Assembly: GCA_013397795.1 (NCBI GenBank)
Contig: VZTJ01000240.1
Coordinates: 38,795-102,794, forward strand
Direction of reading: 5' to 3'
Length of the DNA: 64,000 nucleotides
DNA from: Orthonyx spaldingii
Lineage: Eukaryota; Chordata; Aves; Passeriformes; Orthonychidae
The position numbers were made by a program, and so were the translations under genes. The number at the start of each line of letters is the position of its first letter. Position 1 is the stretch's first letter. A model generated the notes under the pieces. It worked only from the letters and a program-made list of their open reading frames with translations. It did no database searches and was not told where the DNA came from. Shown here piece by piece: positions 47,499 to 60,026 of the stretch.

Positions 47499-50400
47499 AA
47501 ATATGGGACATAATGCTAAAGTGAGAGATATGGGCTTGGGGAGCAGCAGCCAGGGTTTTCTTTTTGCCACCTCTCCATCCTCACCCAGAGGCACCAATCC
47601 AGCCCAGTCCAGTCCTCCTCGGACGTTTCCTTCTGTCACTGTCACTCCTTCAACCTGGTTTTCTCCTTCACCCCAAATCCTCATTTTCCACCACCCCTAT
47701 GGTGTCCCCAGATGTCCCCAGGCCATCACAGCACCAGGTCTGGGGCGGGCCCTGGGCTCTTCCAGCCACAACACCCACTCAGCTCTCCATTCATCCCCTC
47801 CCCCCCCAATATTTCCCCGAAGATCAATCAGAAAATGATTTTACTATCCATCAAGGGAAGTGGTCCCCCTCATTCATCCCTTGTAGCAAATCAGAACTCA
47901 CATTTTTTCTTTTACATTTTCCTCCCTCACAGACTTTTTTGCCCCCTTTCCTGAGCAGTCACTGTTTCACGCCAGTCTTTGCCCCAGAAGGATCTGTCAC
48001 CACTGCTGGGTGTTCCAGAGCCCTCACAGCACCGGGCGCCCTCCTCCCTTCCCATGGCACAGGGGGCTGGAGTCAGCAGGCACCGTCCTGCCCTTCCACG
48101 GGCTACTGCAACTGAAACCGGAGACCAAACAGCGCTGGGTTTGTTCAAGGGGTGGCCCTGAAGAGGAGGCAAAGGGTTTGAACCGTCGTCTAAACTGCTT
48201 GGCAGGGTTGGAAAGGTTTAACCCCCTCCTGCCCCACGGAGCCGTCTGGAAGCGGTGGCAGGAACAGCTCCTGGCTCTCAGCCTGGCTCGTAACACTCTC
48301 GGGGCTCCCTGGGGATTAAAAAATAACCCCAGTGTGATGAGGAAGAGGCAGCAGTGCTGAGGCAAAGGGCCTGGATTGGGGTGTGGGGACAGACCTCGGG
48401 ACAGACCTCTGCTCTACCCCACTGCCCTGCCAGGGCCGGCGCTGCCAGCTCTCCCTGGGATCGGACGCGTTTTCTCTTCCACCCAGTGATGTCTCAGCAG
48501 TTCCTCCCTGTCAGGGAAGCACAAGTGCCTACCAATAACCTGCTGTGCCAAGGCACCTGGCACAGTGACCCAGCTGCCTGTGAGCAACATCTGGCTGGCA
48601 TCTGGCAGGGATCCGAGTGGGGCCTGACCCATTTGGCTCTGTGGGAATCTGCATCCTCATGGATGTGGCATCTACACAGGCTAGAGGGAACTGGGGCACA
48701 TCCTTGTGCCAGCACAGGGCTGAGGGATCACGGGCACCTCGCATGACTTAGTTTCTCCCTCGGTGCATGGGCAGAGATGCCAACCCCCTTCCCAGCCTGC
48801 TCTGAGTGACAGGGGTGGGATGTGCTCAGTGGGAGCAGGCAGTCCACAGGGAAACAGCCTTTCCTTCATCCACTCACTAAGATTTGCTGGTTTAAATTAT
48901 CTCCTGGGATATTTTCTGTGCTGTGTCATTGCTGCTGAACATCTGCTGCCAAGCTTGAATGAGGATGCACCATGCTATGGAAGTCTGGTGCTCCTTGCTC
49001 CCCAAATGGGTTCCCAGGGCCATGTATCCCATTAAATGGGAGAGAAACCGAGCACAAGTCATAGAGCAGCCGTGTTCTGAGTGAGGTCCCCAGGGCTCTG
49101 TGTCATTGGCACACACAGAGTGGTGGCCCCAGTACTATGGGGTAAGCATCACTCCAAAACATTTCAGCACAGTGGAGGCCTCCTTGGATAAACCCCCTCT
49201 GGGGTTTCCCTTTGTTTGCTATTTCTTTCTTTGCCATCCTGTGTGGACCCACCAGACCATGGCACTCAGAGGGTCACTTGTCCTAATTAATATTTCTCAG
49301 AGCCATCAGTCCTCCAAACACACAGACCTATGCTGCTGGCACCAGCCACGCTCCTAATTAACTTTCCTAATTAAGAAGCCCCTTTCCATGACCAAAAGTG
49401 CTGTGGGACGGTGCCCAGGGTGGAAGAGGTGGAGTAATCCTCAACTTCTCCTGCCCTGAGCACCTGGAACGGCACCATGGAGCTGTTCTTCATGTAGGTA
49501 AACTGAGGCAGGAAGGAAAAACTCACACCCCAGAAAAAAGCTGAAGAAAGATGGGCAGAAATGAGCTCCCCATGCCCTGACTTGTCTCCCTGCAAAAACA
49601 TTTCTTGGGTGCTGCTGAACCCTGGAGGCTCAGTCAGGGTTCAGCCTCATCAGCCAGCCCAGACACGCCACAGCCTTGGGTGCATCCCGCTGGCATTGAG
49701 CCAGACACCAACCGTCCCCTCCTGCCATGGCCACAGGCTGTTCCTGTCCCTGGCTCATGGGAGCTGGTTCAGGAAGCCACACCATGTCCCCTGTTTGTCC
49801 CACTTCATCCCACCAGGTATTTATCCATAGTAGCATCATCCAGCACTGGGATCTTCACAACCCATTGCAGCTCTCAGGATGTTTTCTCCTTACAAATCCC
49901 AGAAAGAGCCTGGAAGACCTGAATAACCTTCTCAGCATTTGATACTCACCAGAAAATTCCTTCTAATGGGTTTTGACACTCTTTGGACACATCCCCAGCT
50001 CGGTGTCAGGAGAATGAACAGATGATCCCTGTCCATCAGGAATAGACTCTGTGCAACCTCTCTATCCAACCTCTGCAGCCTTTGCCCAAGCCCTGGGAGA
50101 CTTTGCTTGGGCTGGTGGGAGAGCTCAGACCCCCTCTGGCAGGTTCACAGCCAGCAGCTCATTTTTGGCATAACATGAGGGGTTTTGGGGGTGCTGTTAA
50201 AATTGAGTATTCAGGGGCATGAATCCAGGGAGTAAGAACAAACTACAAATCTACAAAGGAAAAGGAGTGGTTTTAATCTCTGTTTGGGAGATTTGCATAC
50301 AATTAGGCTGAGCCCTGCCTGCCTTTGCTTCCGCATTGCACTCCCGTGAGGAACCTGCCGGTTTTCCTGCCCTGCTCCCAGCCAGAGGTTGATTGCAAGG

Positions 50401-51743
50401 ACACTCACCCTGGGAAGGTGGTGGGCAAGGGATTTTGGGCTCTCTGGAATGCCCTTTCCACTCTCAGTAGCCCATCCTGAGCATCCCCATCCCACCCCCT
50501 GCCTCTGGATTTAGGGGCTCAGCCATAGGGGGCATCACTTTTCCCTGCAGTGGAGGAGGTGTGAGGAGCTGCTGCGGGATGCAAACACTCCATAAATAGC
50601 GCCGTGTTTACAGGAGTCCACGAGCCTCAGTTTATTTTTCTCTCTGCAGAGCAAACGGATCGTTCACACCAAACTAAGCTCACCTCACCCTGCTACTGAC
50701 ACAGCCCAGTGCCCAGAGGTGGCACAATGCCACAGATCCCAGACAGCCCTCGGAGGCTGGGACCCCAGCTTTTTGCTGGCCACTTGCCCAAGTGAGAGAG
50801 CAGGGAGCCCATGAGACATCAGCTGATGGAAAATCAGCCCTAGGTTGCGATGGTCCCACAGCTGATCCCATGCCTGCTGTGGGGTGTGCAGGCTCTGATG
50901 AGGAGGGGGATGAGGAACAGCCCCAAGGGGCAGATCCAAGGGTTGGGACATCTTTCAAGAGGCAGAGCAGAGCAGGGGACAACTCCAGTCCCGAGTCTCA
51001 CCAGAGGAGGGAGAAATGACGGGAGGAGGTGCAGATGAGTCCCCTTACCCCACGACTGAGGTCCTGTTCACTACAGCACTTGGATAAACCAGTCCCACTC
51101 CTGGGAAGTGATTTATGTAGGATGAGCTTTGCAGGTGTCTGGTCCACATCTGGGAGTCCCTGGAGGGATTGGTCGGTTCAACTCCATCAGTGAGATCGAA
51201 CCCCCAGACCCATTTCCTCTGTGCTGCCCGGCCCGAGGAGGGGAATTGAAGGGTGACCATATTCCTCCAAACTTCTCCTAGAACCTTAAAGGATGTCTGG
51301 TCCAGCCTCAGCAGCAGTTCGGGGCCACCGTTCTTCCACACGCCTTGTGTGGACAGACCCTTCCCCTGCCCCAGGGACACAGCCCCTCCCTAGTCCGGGG
51401 TGCAGCCCCCCCGCACCCAGGGGTGCCGTTCAGAGGATGACGAGTGCTTTGAGGGTCCACCCCAGCAGTGATTTTGGGTGAGGCACTGCCGGCCAGAGCC
51501 CGGGTGAGCACCAGAGCTCCTTGGGGTCGTTCGGGTCTGACTTGGGGTTCCGACGGCGTCCTGGGGCACAGCCCTGAGCAGCGCTGCCCGTGCCGGGGAC
51601 GGGCCGGGTCCTCGTCCACCCCAGCTCAGGCTCTGCCTCCGCCCTCCCCTCTCCGCCCCGATCCTGTGCTCAAACCCGACATCAAAAACCGGTTTTAGCG
51701 TTAAAACTGGAGCCCGACTCGTGTCGGCAGCGTTGGGGCTGGG

Positions 51744-52563
51744 NNNNNNNNNNNNNNNNNNNNNNNNNNNNNNNNNNNNNNNNNNNNNNNNNNNNNNNNN
51801 NNNNNNNNNNNNNNNNNNNNNNNNNNNNNNNNNNNNNNNNNNNNNNNNNNNNNNNNNNNNNNNNNNNNNNNNNNNNNNNNNNNNNNNNNNNNNNNNNNNN
51901 NNNNNNNNNNNNNNNNNNNNNNNNNNNNNNNNNNNNNNNNNNNNNNNNNNNNNNNNNNNNNNNNNNNNNNNNNNNNNNNNNNNNNNNNNNNNNNNNNNNN
52001 NNNNNNNNNNNNNNNNNNNNNNNNNNNNNNNNNNNNNNNNNNNNNNNNNNNNNNNNNNNNNNNNNNNNNNNNNNNNNNNNNNNNNNNNNNNNNNNNNNNN
52101 NNNNNNNNNNNNNNNNNNNNNNNNNNNNNNNNNNNNNNNNNNNNNNNNNNNNNNNNNNNNNNNNNNNNNNNNNNNNNNNNNNNNNNNNNNNNNNNNNNNN
52201 NNNNNNNNNNNNNNNNNNNNNNNNNNNNNNNNNNNNNNNNNNNNNNNNNNNNNNNNNNNNNNNNNNNNNNNNNNNNNNNNNNNNNNNNNNNNNNNNNNNN
52301 NNNNNNNNNNNNNNNNNNNNNNNNNNNNNNNNNNNNNNNNNNNNNNNNNNNNNNNNNNNNNNNNNNNNNNNNNNNNNNNNNNNNNNNNNNNNNNNNNNNN
52401 NNNNNNNNNNNNNNNNNNNNNNNNNNNNNNNNNNNNNNNNNNNNNNNNNNNNNNNNNNNNNNNNNNNNNNNNNNNNNNNNNNNNNNNNNNNNNNNNNNNN
52501 NNNNNNNNNNNNNNNNNNNNNNNNNNNNNNNNNNNNNNNNNNNNNNNNNNNNNNNNNNNNNNN
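51744..52563. other. Assembly gap (820 N)
   Basis: Unsequenced. The left edge is CpG-rich and the right edge is the intron just before the ADORA1 coding exon, so the gap may hide the ADORA1 promoter or a 5' UTR exon. Confidence 0.99.
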
Positions 52564-52629
52564 GGCTCCATCCCACTCGCAGCTCAGTCAGCGATGCCAC
52601 TTTCTCACCGCCTCCCTGCGCGTTTGCAG

Positions 52630-53012
52630 GTGACCGAGGGACCCCACGGGCGCAAGCTGGACCGGAGCATCATGGCACACCCCATCTCAGCCTTCCAGGC
52701 TGCCTACATCTCCATCGAAGTGCTCATCGCTTTGGTGTCCGTGCCAGGCAATATCCTGGTCATCTGGGCTGTGAAGATGAACCAGGCACTGCGGGATGCC
52801 ACCTTCTGCTTCATCGTCTCGCTGGCGGTGGCCGACGTGGCCGTGGGAGCTCTGGTCATCCCCCTGGCCATCATCATCAACATCGGACCCCAGACGGAGT
52901 TTTACACCTGCCTCATGGTGGCCTGCCCTGTCCTCATCCTCACCGAGAGCTCCATCCTGGCGCTCCTGGCCATTGCCGTGGATCGATACCTGCGGGTGAA
53001 GATCCCTGTCAG
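52630..53012 (+). CDS. ADORA1: ADORA1, adenosine A1 receptor, first coding exon (5' part of gene)
   Basis: ADORA1 is a plasma-membrane Gi/o-coupled receptor for adenosine that lowers cAMP, inhibits transmitter release and slows the heart. A TTTGCAG acceptor at 52629 is followed by 42 bases of 5' UTR, ATG at 52672, 113 codons and two bases of a split Arg (AG|GTAGGA). The exon encodes the short extracellular N-terminus, TM1 (conserved Asn in VPGNILVIW), TM2 (Asp55 in LAVADV), ECL1, TM3 with the disulfide Cys80, and DRY at 104-106. The exon break after KIPVR is where the mammalian gene is split. Position 92 is Glu; human has Gln as I recall, and chicken I believe also has Glu. The second coding exon is not in the window. 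The distal promoter is probably in the N gap. Confidence 0.96.
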
Positions 53013-54775
53013 GTAGGAAAACACGTCGGGACCAGCTCTGCTGTAGCTACTGTGAAGGTTAAAAGGGAATGAGGAAACTCCAAACTCTTAGAGAAGCACT
53101 GGGAGAAAGGACTTTCCTCCACACTGCAGTCCCAGGCACATCTGGCTGCAGCAGCAATTGGGGCAGGCTGGGCTGGCGGGGGGGAGGAGGAGAGGTGCCT
53201 CCAGCAGCTTCTTTTGGGGGTGCAGGGGGTACTGGGTGTGCAGGCACAGATCACATTGTGGCAGCTGGCTGGCAGGGAGGGACAGTCCTTCATGGGATCC
53301 CCATGGCCTGGACAAAGTGTGTCCCCATAATGGGAGAGCCCCGGCCAGGTTCTCCAGAAGGGGACGACAGGTTTGACTTTCAGCCCAGGTTTTCCCTGGC
53401 CATGGGGAGCCCCGGGGGGCTGTGGGACACAGCTTTGGGGATCTGAGGGACCAGAGGTGACAGTCTGGCACGTTTCATGGGGCAGCCTCACCCAGGAGAG
53501 ATCCCTACTATGGAGTGCCCCACAAATAACTCCTATCCCTGTTTTTCCCCTGCTGTATCTCTGACCGTTCCAAGCCCAGAGCAAGTGCCTCGGGGCGTAA
53601 AGGAGGGAGACACTTTATTTGAGCATTTTATTTGAACTGTGCCGCTCCAGGAGGAGATATTTAACTCTTTATGCTCTGCTCCCTCCCTGCTGGGGTCGTG
53701 CTGGGCTAGGGAAGAAGCTCTGAGGTGTCACGGTGGGACTGAGGCTGTGAGTGGGGCTGGAAGGGGATGTGACACCGACCTCAGTGCCCCCGAGCACAAC
53801 CAGGCTCAGCCCCTCGCTGTGAGTCCCTCTCGCTCTGCGGGGACACCTTTGCCAGCCTTGTTGGCCCTGTAAGGCTCCATCTGTAGGAGCATTGCTGGAA
53901 AACAGCACAGCCCAGCTGAGCACTTGTGTCACCCCACTGACCCCTTTGCAGTTCAGGCAGTTCACTGGAAGGGTCCCCAACCCTTCATCAGCACAAACAC
54001 CCCAAAAAGGCACCAAGCCCCTTGTGTTGGTGCTGCCCAGATCTCAGCAGGTGCAGGACCCTTCCTGGGACAGGAATTGCCTTCCCGTACGGGGAAACAG
54101 GGACAGGAGGCACCTGTGTTGGGATCACCCAACTGCTCTAGAGTGCTCAGTGTTCCCAAATCCATGGGATCAGGCCAGAGATGTGTTCCTTTGGGATTTT
54201 CCCACAGCCACCACCAGCAGAGGCAGCTTGCAGGAGAGTAAGACAGAGGAGGGGGTGCAGGATAAATCCACAATTCCTGCCCACCCCTTCTCCCTGCCAC
54301 ACATGATTTCACAGACTGTTTCCCACTTCCTTCCTAGGTGTGATTTTCTCAATCCCTGTCTCCCAGCCTGCTGGTGTCACCAGAGTGATTCCTACCCTGT
54401 CACTACTCTCGGAGCTTTTTTGGGCTTCGCGCATCCCCTGCATGCAGGGAGGGCTCTGGTGTGGGAGTTCTGTGGCTCCACAGGAGCAGCACAGCTTGTC
54501 AGGCATTTTCCTAACAAACCAGTCCATTTTTAACTCCTTGGCTGCCTCTGAGCATCAGATGGGCCTTTCTGAGAAGATTCCTGCCCTGATCCCAGGAGCT
54601 TACCTGGGAGCAATATTAATATTAATATTGTGCTATGCACAGTTTGGGTGGGTTTTTCTCATGCAATTTCCACCCTGAATTTTGTATGCCCAAGCACTCA
54701 GCAGCAGGAGATTTTCCTCTGTCTTTTCAGAGCCTGCTTTAATATTGAAAAGCTTTGTAGCTTCATCAACTTAAT

Positions 54776-54835
54776 GGTTGCACTTGAGTATCTCAGAGGT
54801 CTTTCCCAACCTTAATGAACCTACAACTCCATGAA
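54776..54835 (+). mobile_element. CR1 LINE 3' tip (+), degenerate
   Basis: GGTTGCACTTGAGTATCTCAG and AGGTCTTTCCCAACCTTAATGA match the CR1 terminus. Confidence 0.7.
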
Positions 54836-54842
54836 TTCCCGG

Positions 54843-54890
54843 CAGTTGGTACATGTGGTGATTTTAGGGGATGTAGCACCCTATATATAG
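54843..54890 (+). promoter_or_regulatory. Candidate module: two E-boxes and palindromic MEF2 site
   Basis: CAGTTG at 54843-54848, CATGTG at 54852-54857, and CTATATATAG, a perfect MEF2 palindrome, at 54881-54890, all within 48 bases in the ADORA1 intron. Confidence 0.4.
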
Positions 54891-55376
54891 CACACAGGAC
54901 AGGAAACACCACTAAGGAATATTCCCTGAATCTGAAATGCCTCGAGTTTCTCCCAACCTATTGCAGGATGCTAAGGATGACAGTGACAGTACTTTTACAG
55001 TGCTGATGGCTCACATTCCTGATTGTGACATCGAACCCAGCATTGGCAAACTGAGTGCTGAGAGCCTGGGACACCTGGCCGGATATGGGGCCCTGCGGGG
55101 ACATGTGTGGCCATTGTGCCTGGGAGAACTCTGGGAGAGCTCCGAGCATCCCCCGAGGGCCACAGCAGCGATGGCAGCCAGACCTGAGCAGAGATGTGCA
55201 GGCAGGTGGGGAGGGATGTGGGGAACATCTGCCTCAGGCTCATCCCTACGGCAGCCAGGACACGGAGCAGGGACATCCCCTCTGGCACAGGCGTGGACAG
55301 TGTGCTCACGGCAGCCTGTTCCTGTGCCAGCGGAATTCCTCAGACAAGCCTGGCACGGGGTGGATCCTCACCAGTG

Positions 55377-55510
55377 TGACCCACACGAGGCTGAGGGCCT
55401 TGTGGGGATCCCGCACATTCCAGCTCTGCTCCCCACCTGCAGGCACCCCTGGTGCTGCCGAGGCTCAGGGAGAGAGAAATGCATTTCATAGAATCACAGA
55501 ATCCCCAAAT
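55377..55510. repeat. Copy 1 of a ~130-bp duplicated segment
   Basis: GACCCACACGAGGCTGAGG, TTGTGGGGATCCC, TTCCAGCTCTGCTCCCCACC and GAGGCTCAGGGAGAGAGAAATG recur in the same order at 63870-64000, at roughly three-quarters identity. The last 25 bases are the start of a CR1 tail. Confidence 0.7.
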
Positions 55511-55655
55511 GTTTTGTGTGGGAAGGGACCTTAAAGATCATCTCATTCCCCTGCCATGGGCAGGGAGACCTTCCACTGTCCCAGGGTGCTCCAAGCCCCG
55601 TCCAGCCTGGCCTTGGGGCATGGGGCAGCCACAGCTTCTCTGGGCACCCTGTGCC
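55487..55655 (-). mobile_element. CR1 LINE 3' fragment (minus)
   Basis: TTCATAGAATCACAGAATCC, GTGTGGGAAGGGACCTTAAAG and GGGGCAGCCACAGCTTCTCT are in reverse CR1 order. Confidence 0.9.
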
Positions 55656-56583
55656 TTCCTTGCAGTGAAGAATGGCAGGAATGGGGAACACGGTGCATGG
55701 CAGCCTGGTTCCAACTCCAGGCTCCCTATGGACACCCTGGCCCGGGCGCTGCAAGTTTGGGGGAACAACATGCAGGTATGATCCCCCTTCCAGGAAACAC
55801 GTGGACCCATCCTCTGCTGGAGACCTGAGCCCTGAGTGGACACTGGGACCTTGGTGGCCCCAGGGGTGGGTGTCTCCTGACAGAAATGGTGCCCTGAGAC
55901 ATTTTGGGTGTCTCTACATGGCAGTGGGAGATGCCAAAGCAGCATCCGATGCTCCATTGCTCCTGTGGCCACTTCCTATTGACACAGGAGCACAGAGGGA
56001 CGTGGGCCACTCCTGCGAGACAGATTTTATCAGATGGAGAGGGGTCTTGTTTGGCTTTGAGTTGGAGCCTCCTGCTCTTCCTCCTCCATGCAGCACACAC
56101 TCAGCAGGGTGGAGGGACTGGGAGATCCCACCAAACCCTCTCCATCTGCTCCAGCCCTTGGATATGATCCCTCCTGGTTGCTGAGGCCTGAGTGATGCTG
56201 CCTCCCCCCTGAAGGCCTTTCCTAGACTGTTGAGGGATGCAGGAGCAGCACTTGGGCTGAGCAGGCTGAAGCAGACAGTCCCCCACTTCCCAGCCCCCAC
56301 AGGAACAACTAGAAACCACCAGAAATAGATCTGCTGGTGGAAAACTCCCACTCCCCTCTTGCATCCTTCCTCCCTGTCCGACAGCCAGGCAGAACCCCCG
56401 GTCTGTGATCCCCCCCAGCTGGGCACAGCAGGGCCCTCCAGCCCAGCTCAAACTTCTCTCTCACAGCTGTGCTTGGGGAAGATGAAACGAGTTCAAAGAG
56501 AGGGGAAGCAGGCGGCTCGGGGTGTCCGGCAGGAACCGGCCCCTCAGCATCCCAGTGGAGACAGGATGCTGGAGGAGACGGTG

Positions 56584-56664
56584 CTGGAGGGATGTTCGGG
56601 GAGGGTATAGTATTGGAGGGATGTTTGGGGGGGGTATAGTATTGGAGGGATGTTTGGGGGTATG
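56584..56664. repeat. Tandem repeat, ~30-bp unit
   Basis: Three copies of GGAGGGATGTTTGGGG followed by GTATAGTATT, differing mainly in the G-run length. Confidence 0.9.
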
Positions 56665-57640
56665 CAGCTCCTTCAAAACCAGTCTCTGCCACCTTGGGGG
56701 CCCTGTCTCTGCTCTGAGATGTGCGTTGGGCCTTTAGGAAAGGGCCATAGCAAAAGGAGCTGCTGTCCTTGGGATGCACCAAACCACCCCTTGGCTGGGG
56801 ATGCTTAATGCATGGATGCAGCCCAAGCCTAACTTGGAGTGTCCCTGGGGGTTCTCACTTTGTGACCTCACCTCAAACACTTTGAAACATGCCAGGAAGG
56901 GAAAACCTGCAGGAATCTGCTGTTTGCAGGAGCTCTTGTGTTGGGGTCTCTCCGTCCACAGCTGGGACCTCCATCATCTGTGCCTGGGCCCCAACACTGG
57001 AGTGTCCGCCCAGCCCTGCCCTTCCCACCCTGCAGCATCGCAAGGAGCATCCCACCAGGGAAAGCTGCATTTGGTGTTGCTGAAGGTTTGGAATGTACAC
57101 CTGTGAGGCTGCAGAGCCATGGAAGTTAGATCAGAATAGTTGTAACTCTCTAGGAAATGAGGGGCAGGAGCCTGGAGCACAGCAGAGGGAGACCCCAGGG
57201 TAAGGCAGGGTCAGAGGTGGCTCTGTGGACAGCGCTGGCATTGTCCGGTGGTTCAGGAGCGCCCTGTCTGGAATGTCAGGAGACATAACACCTCAGGACA
57301 GCAGGAACACTCCTCAGCCCTGGACTGCAGTGCCTGCAAGGCAGGAAGTGAGAGGGACCTGCAGGTGACCTGTGAACTCCTGGATGGACACGGAGAGGGA
57401 AGGGGGAAGGGGGGAAGGGGGAAGCTTCCCCCCGGACTCCATGTTCTCCAGGCTCCTGCCTGAGCTCAGGCTCTTTCTGGGATTGCAGCGCTCTTTCCCC
57501 TTCTCTCCAGCCCTTCCAAGAGCCACAGGCATGGGGCCAGCTGGGGCTGGGTCATGGGAAGCCTGGGAATTCTCGTTGCCCTCAGCCAGCTGTGTCATGG
57601 AGCAGGACACATGTCTGAGGTGGCTTTTCCCCATTCCAGG

Positions 57641-57805
57641 TGTCCCAGGGAAGCTGTGGCTGCCCCATCCCTGGCAGTGTCCAAGACCAGGTTGGACAGG
57701 GCTTGGAACAACCTGGGATAGTGAAAGGTATCCCTGCCCATGAGTGGAATGAGATAAGCTTTAAGGTCTCTTCCAACCCAGACCATTCCATGATTCCATG
57801 ATTCC
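57641..57805 (+). mobile_element. CR1 LINE 3' fragment (+)
   Basis: GGAAGCTGTGGCTGCCCCAT, TCCAAGACCAGGTTGGACAG and TTCCATGATTCCATGATTCC; sense orientation with octamer tail. Confidence 0.9.
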
Positions 57806-59747
57806 TCCACGAAGAGCTCACAGAGGGTCTTGGCAGGAGAGCGATGGGCACCTGCTGCCATGGGATGGGCGAGGAGAAGGACATTGGGATGGTTAGGCCC
57901 AGATTCCCAGCTCCCAAAACACCTAAGGGCCTATGGGACATCTTTCCAGCACTCTCAACATTTAGTGCCAGGAAACTTTCCTGTCCAGCCAGGCCAATGA
58001 ACAAACTAAACTGTGGCTCTTCCAAGGCCTGTTTTAAATTCGGAGGAATTTCAAAAGCATCCAGGTGACTCAGAGCTCTCACCTAGGAGCTCATCTATTT
58101 TCTTTCAACCTCCATTTGTCAGTGAAAATATGCCATCCATCTGTACAGGCTCCGTCTCTGAGAAAGCACATTTCATTTCCAAGGAGAACCCTCCCATTTT
58201 CCCTAACCTGGAGGAACTTTGGGACTGGCAGGTCTTTGCAGCCGCCTCTTTTGTTTCTTCCCTTGCTGCCCTCCTCCAGGTATACTTTTAGCAAGTGAGA
58301 GTGGTATGTGGAGACCTTCATTCCATGGAACAGGCAGCTCTGAACCAAGCATGGAGATTGAAAGGCAGGAATTGCAGTCCAGGGAGGTTTCTGCAGACTT
58401 GAGGCTGTTTCCAAGCCGCAGTTTCCAGCACACCGCACCAGCTCAGAGTGTGGGTGCTGCATCAGAGCCAGCATTTCCCACCAAGCTCTGCTCCAACCCG
58501 ATCTGGCTGCACAGACGAGCTGTGCCAGTCCAGCACCACGAGCTCGACTCCAGTATCACCAAAATCCCAGAGCCCTTGAGACAAGCAGGGATTTACCAGC
58601 AGGTTATGTTGCTCCGAGATCCTGGTAAAGGCCTGTAAATACCCAGGTGAGCTGGTTTTCAGCCCGACTCTCTGAACCGCAGAATAATTTTCAGCCAAGA
58701 ATAGGCTAAATCAGGGATCAAAGCCATGAGGGCTCATTCCTCGGCAAGGGGATGCCTGGATTAGATGCGTTGGGAGATCACACAGCTGCTGCAGCGGCGC
58801 CACGAGACCTTTGCTGGCAGATGCTAAATCAGGTCACTCCCAAAAGCTCCAGACGCTGCCATGCGGCTGCAGGGAGGCAAGTGGGGCTGCCAGCAGCATT
58901 CCCACTCCTGAAATGGCAGGGAAAATACTGGGGCTTGGGGGTGTCACTTCGGGATGCAGTGAAGGGCTGAGTGTGGGATGCTCCATCCACGGTAGCGTGG
59001 AGGGAAGGGGAGAAGAGCCCTGAATCCTGTGCAGGGATGCTCCAGGCTCCCTGATATTTGGAGTTGTTCCCAATTTCTCTGAATTAAAGGGGCAAGAGGA
59101 GATGAATGGCCTCAAGAGACCCCCTATGGGCTTCCTGAGCAGCAGGATCGTGTCCCCTCCCAGTCGTTCTGTATCCCGGTAGGGTGAGGTGTGGTCCCCA
59201 TGCCGGGTAATCACCCTGACCCAACAGCAGTGTCACATCTGTCCCTTAGTGGAGCTCAGGTCTGCCAGGGCTGTGCTGCAGGGCCGTGAATGAAAACCTG
59301 CCCCTTCCTCTCCTCCCCAAACCCCTGCTCTTGGAATTTTTTCATTGGTCTTTTTACCCATTTCTACTGATTTTCAGGGTAAGGCATTGACCCTTGGCAA
59401 TGTCTCACCAATAAATTTGAGGGCATATTCCCAGCAAGGGCACATCTGCAGGCAGGGAAACTGAGACACCATGGCTGGCTCAGTGTGACCCCACGAGTGA
59501 GGGAGGGAGGCTAGGGACAGGGAAGGTGTGGAAGCTGAGATTTGCCTCTCTGTTCCTGCACTGGAGTCCTGCCATCACTGTGCCTCCAGGATCCAGTCCC
59601 AGCCCTGGTGATCCCTGCAGGAGTAATTCCGTGAAATTAAATTGTTTCTATTTCACAGCCCAGGTGCATCACTGCATGGGTTTGTAGCCATTTGTGACAT
59701 TAAAACAGACTGAATATGTCTTAAAAGGGCCAGGTTGGCTCATCTGT

Positions 59748-60026
59748 AGGACAGGACAAGGAGCAATGGGTTCAATCTGAAAAAAGGGACATTTAGGTTC
59801 GATACTGGGAAGGAATTCTTCCCTGTCAGGGTGGGGAAGCCCTGGCACAGGGTGCCCAGAGAAGCTGTGGCTGCCCCATCCCTGGAAGTGTCCAAGGCCA
59901 GATTGGACAGGGCTTGGAGCAACCTGGGGTAGTGGAAGGTGTCCCTGCCCATGGCAGGGGGTGGAATGGGATGAGCTTTGGGGTTCCTTCCCACCCAAAC
60001 CATCCTGGAATTCTGTGATTCTATGG
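59748..60026 (+). mobile_element. CR1 LINE 3' fragment (+)
   Basis: GGACAGGACAAGGAGCAATGG, GACATTTAGGTTCGATACTG, GAGAAGCTGTGGCTGCCCCA and TTCTGTGATTCTATGG follow CR1 order over nearly 280 bases. Confidence 0.92.

Larger units (their letters stand above)
39120..51743. other. MYOG-ADORA1 intergenic region
   Basis: About 12.6 kb between the divergent MYOG and ADORA1. I find no protein-coding exon. It contains CpG-rich blocks (about 41585-42660 and 46730-47090), clusters of muscle-type motifs listed separately, minisatellites at 43147 and 45007, an AT-rich island at 45761-45940, and few CR1 copies compared with PPFIA4. The right edge (51540-51743) is very GC/CpG-rich and runs into the N gap. Confidence 0.6.

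Noticed and set aside
50590..50645. TATA-like CCATAAATAG followed by an exon-like CTCTCTGCAG
   Set aside because: It could be a noncoding ADORA1 5' exon or a CArG-like site, but neither a donor nor a conserved exon is visible, so I do not annotate it.
51590..53016. Long open frames spanning the N gap
   Set aside because: Runs of N give false openness; only 52672-53012 (ADORA1) is supported.
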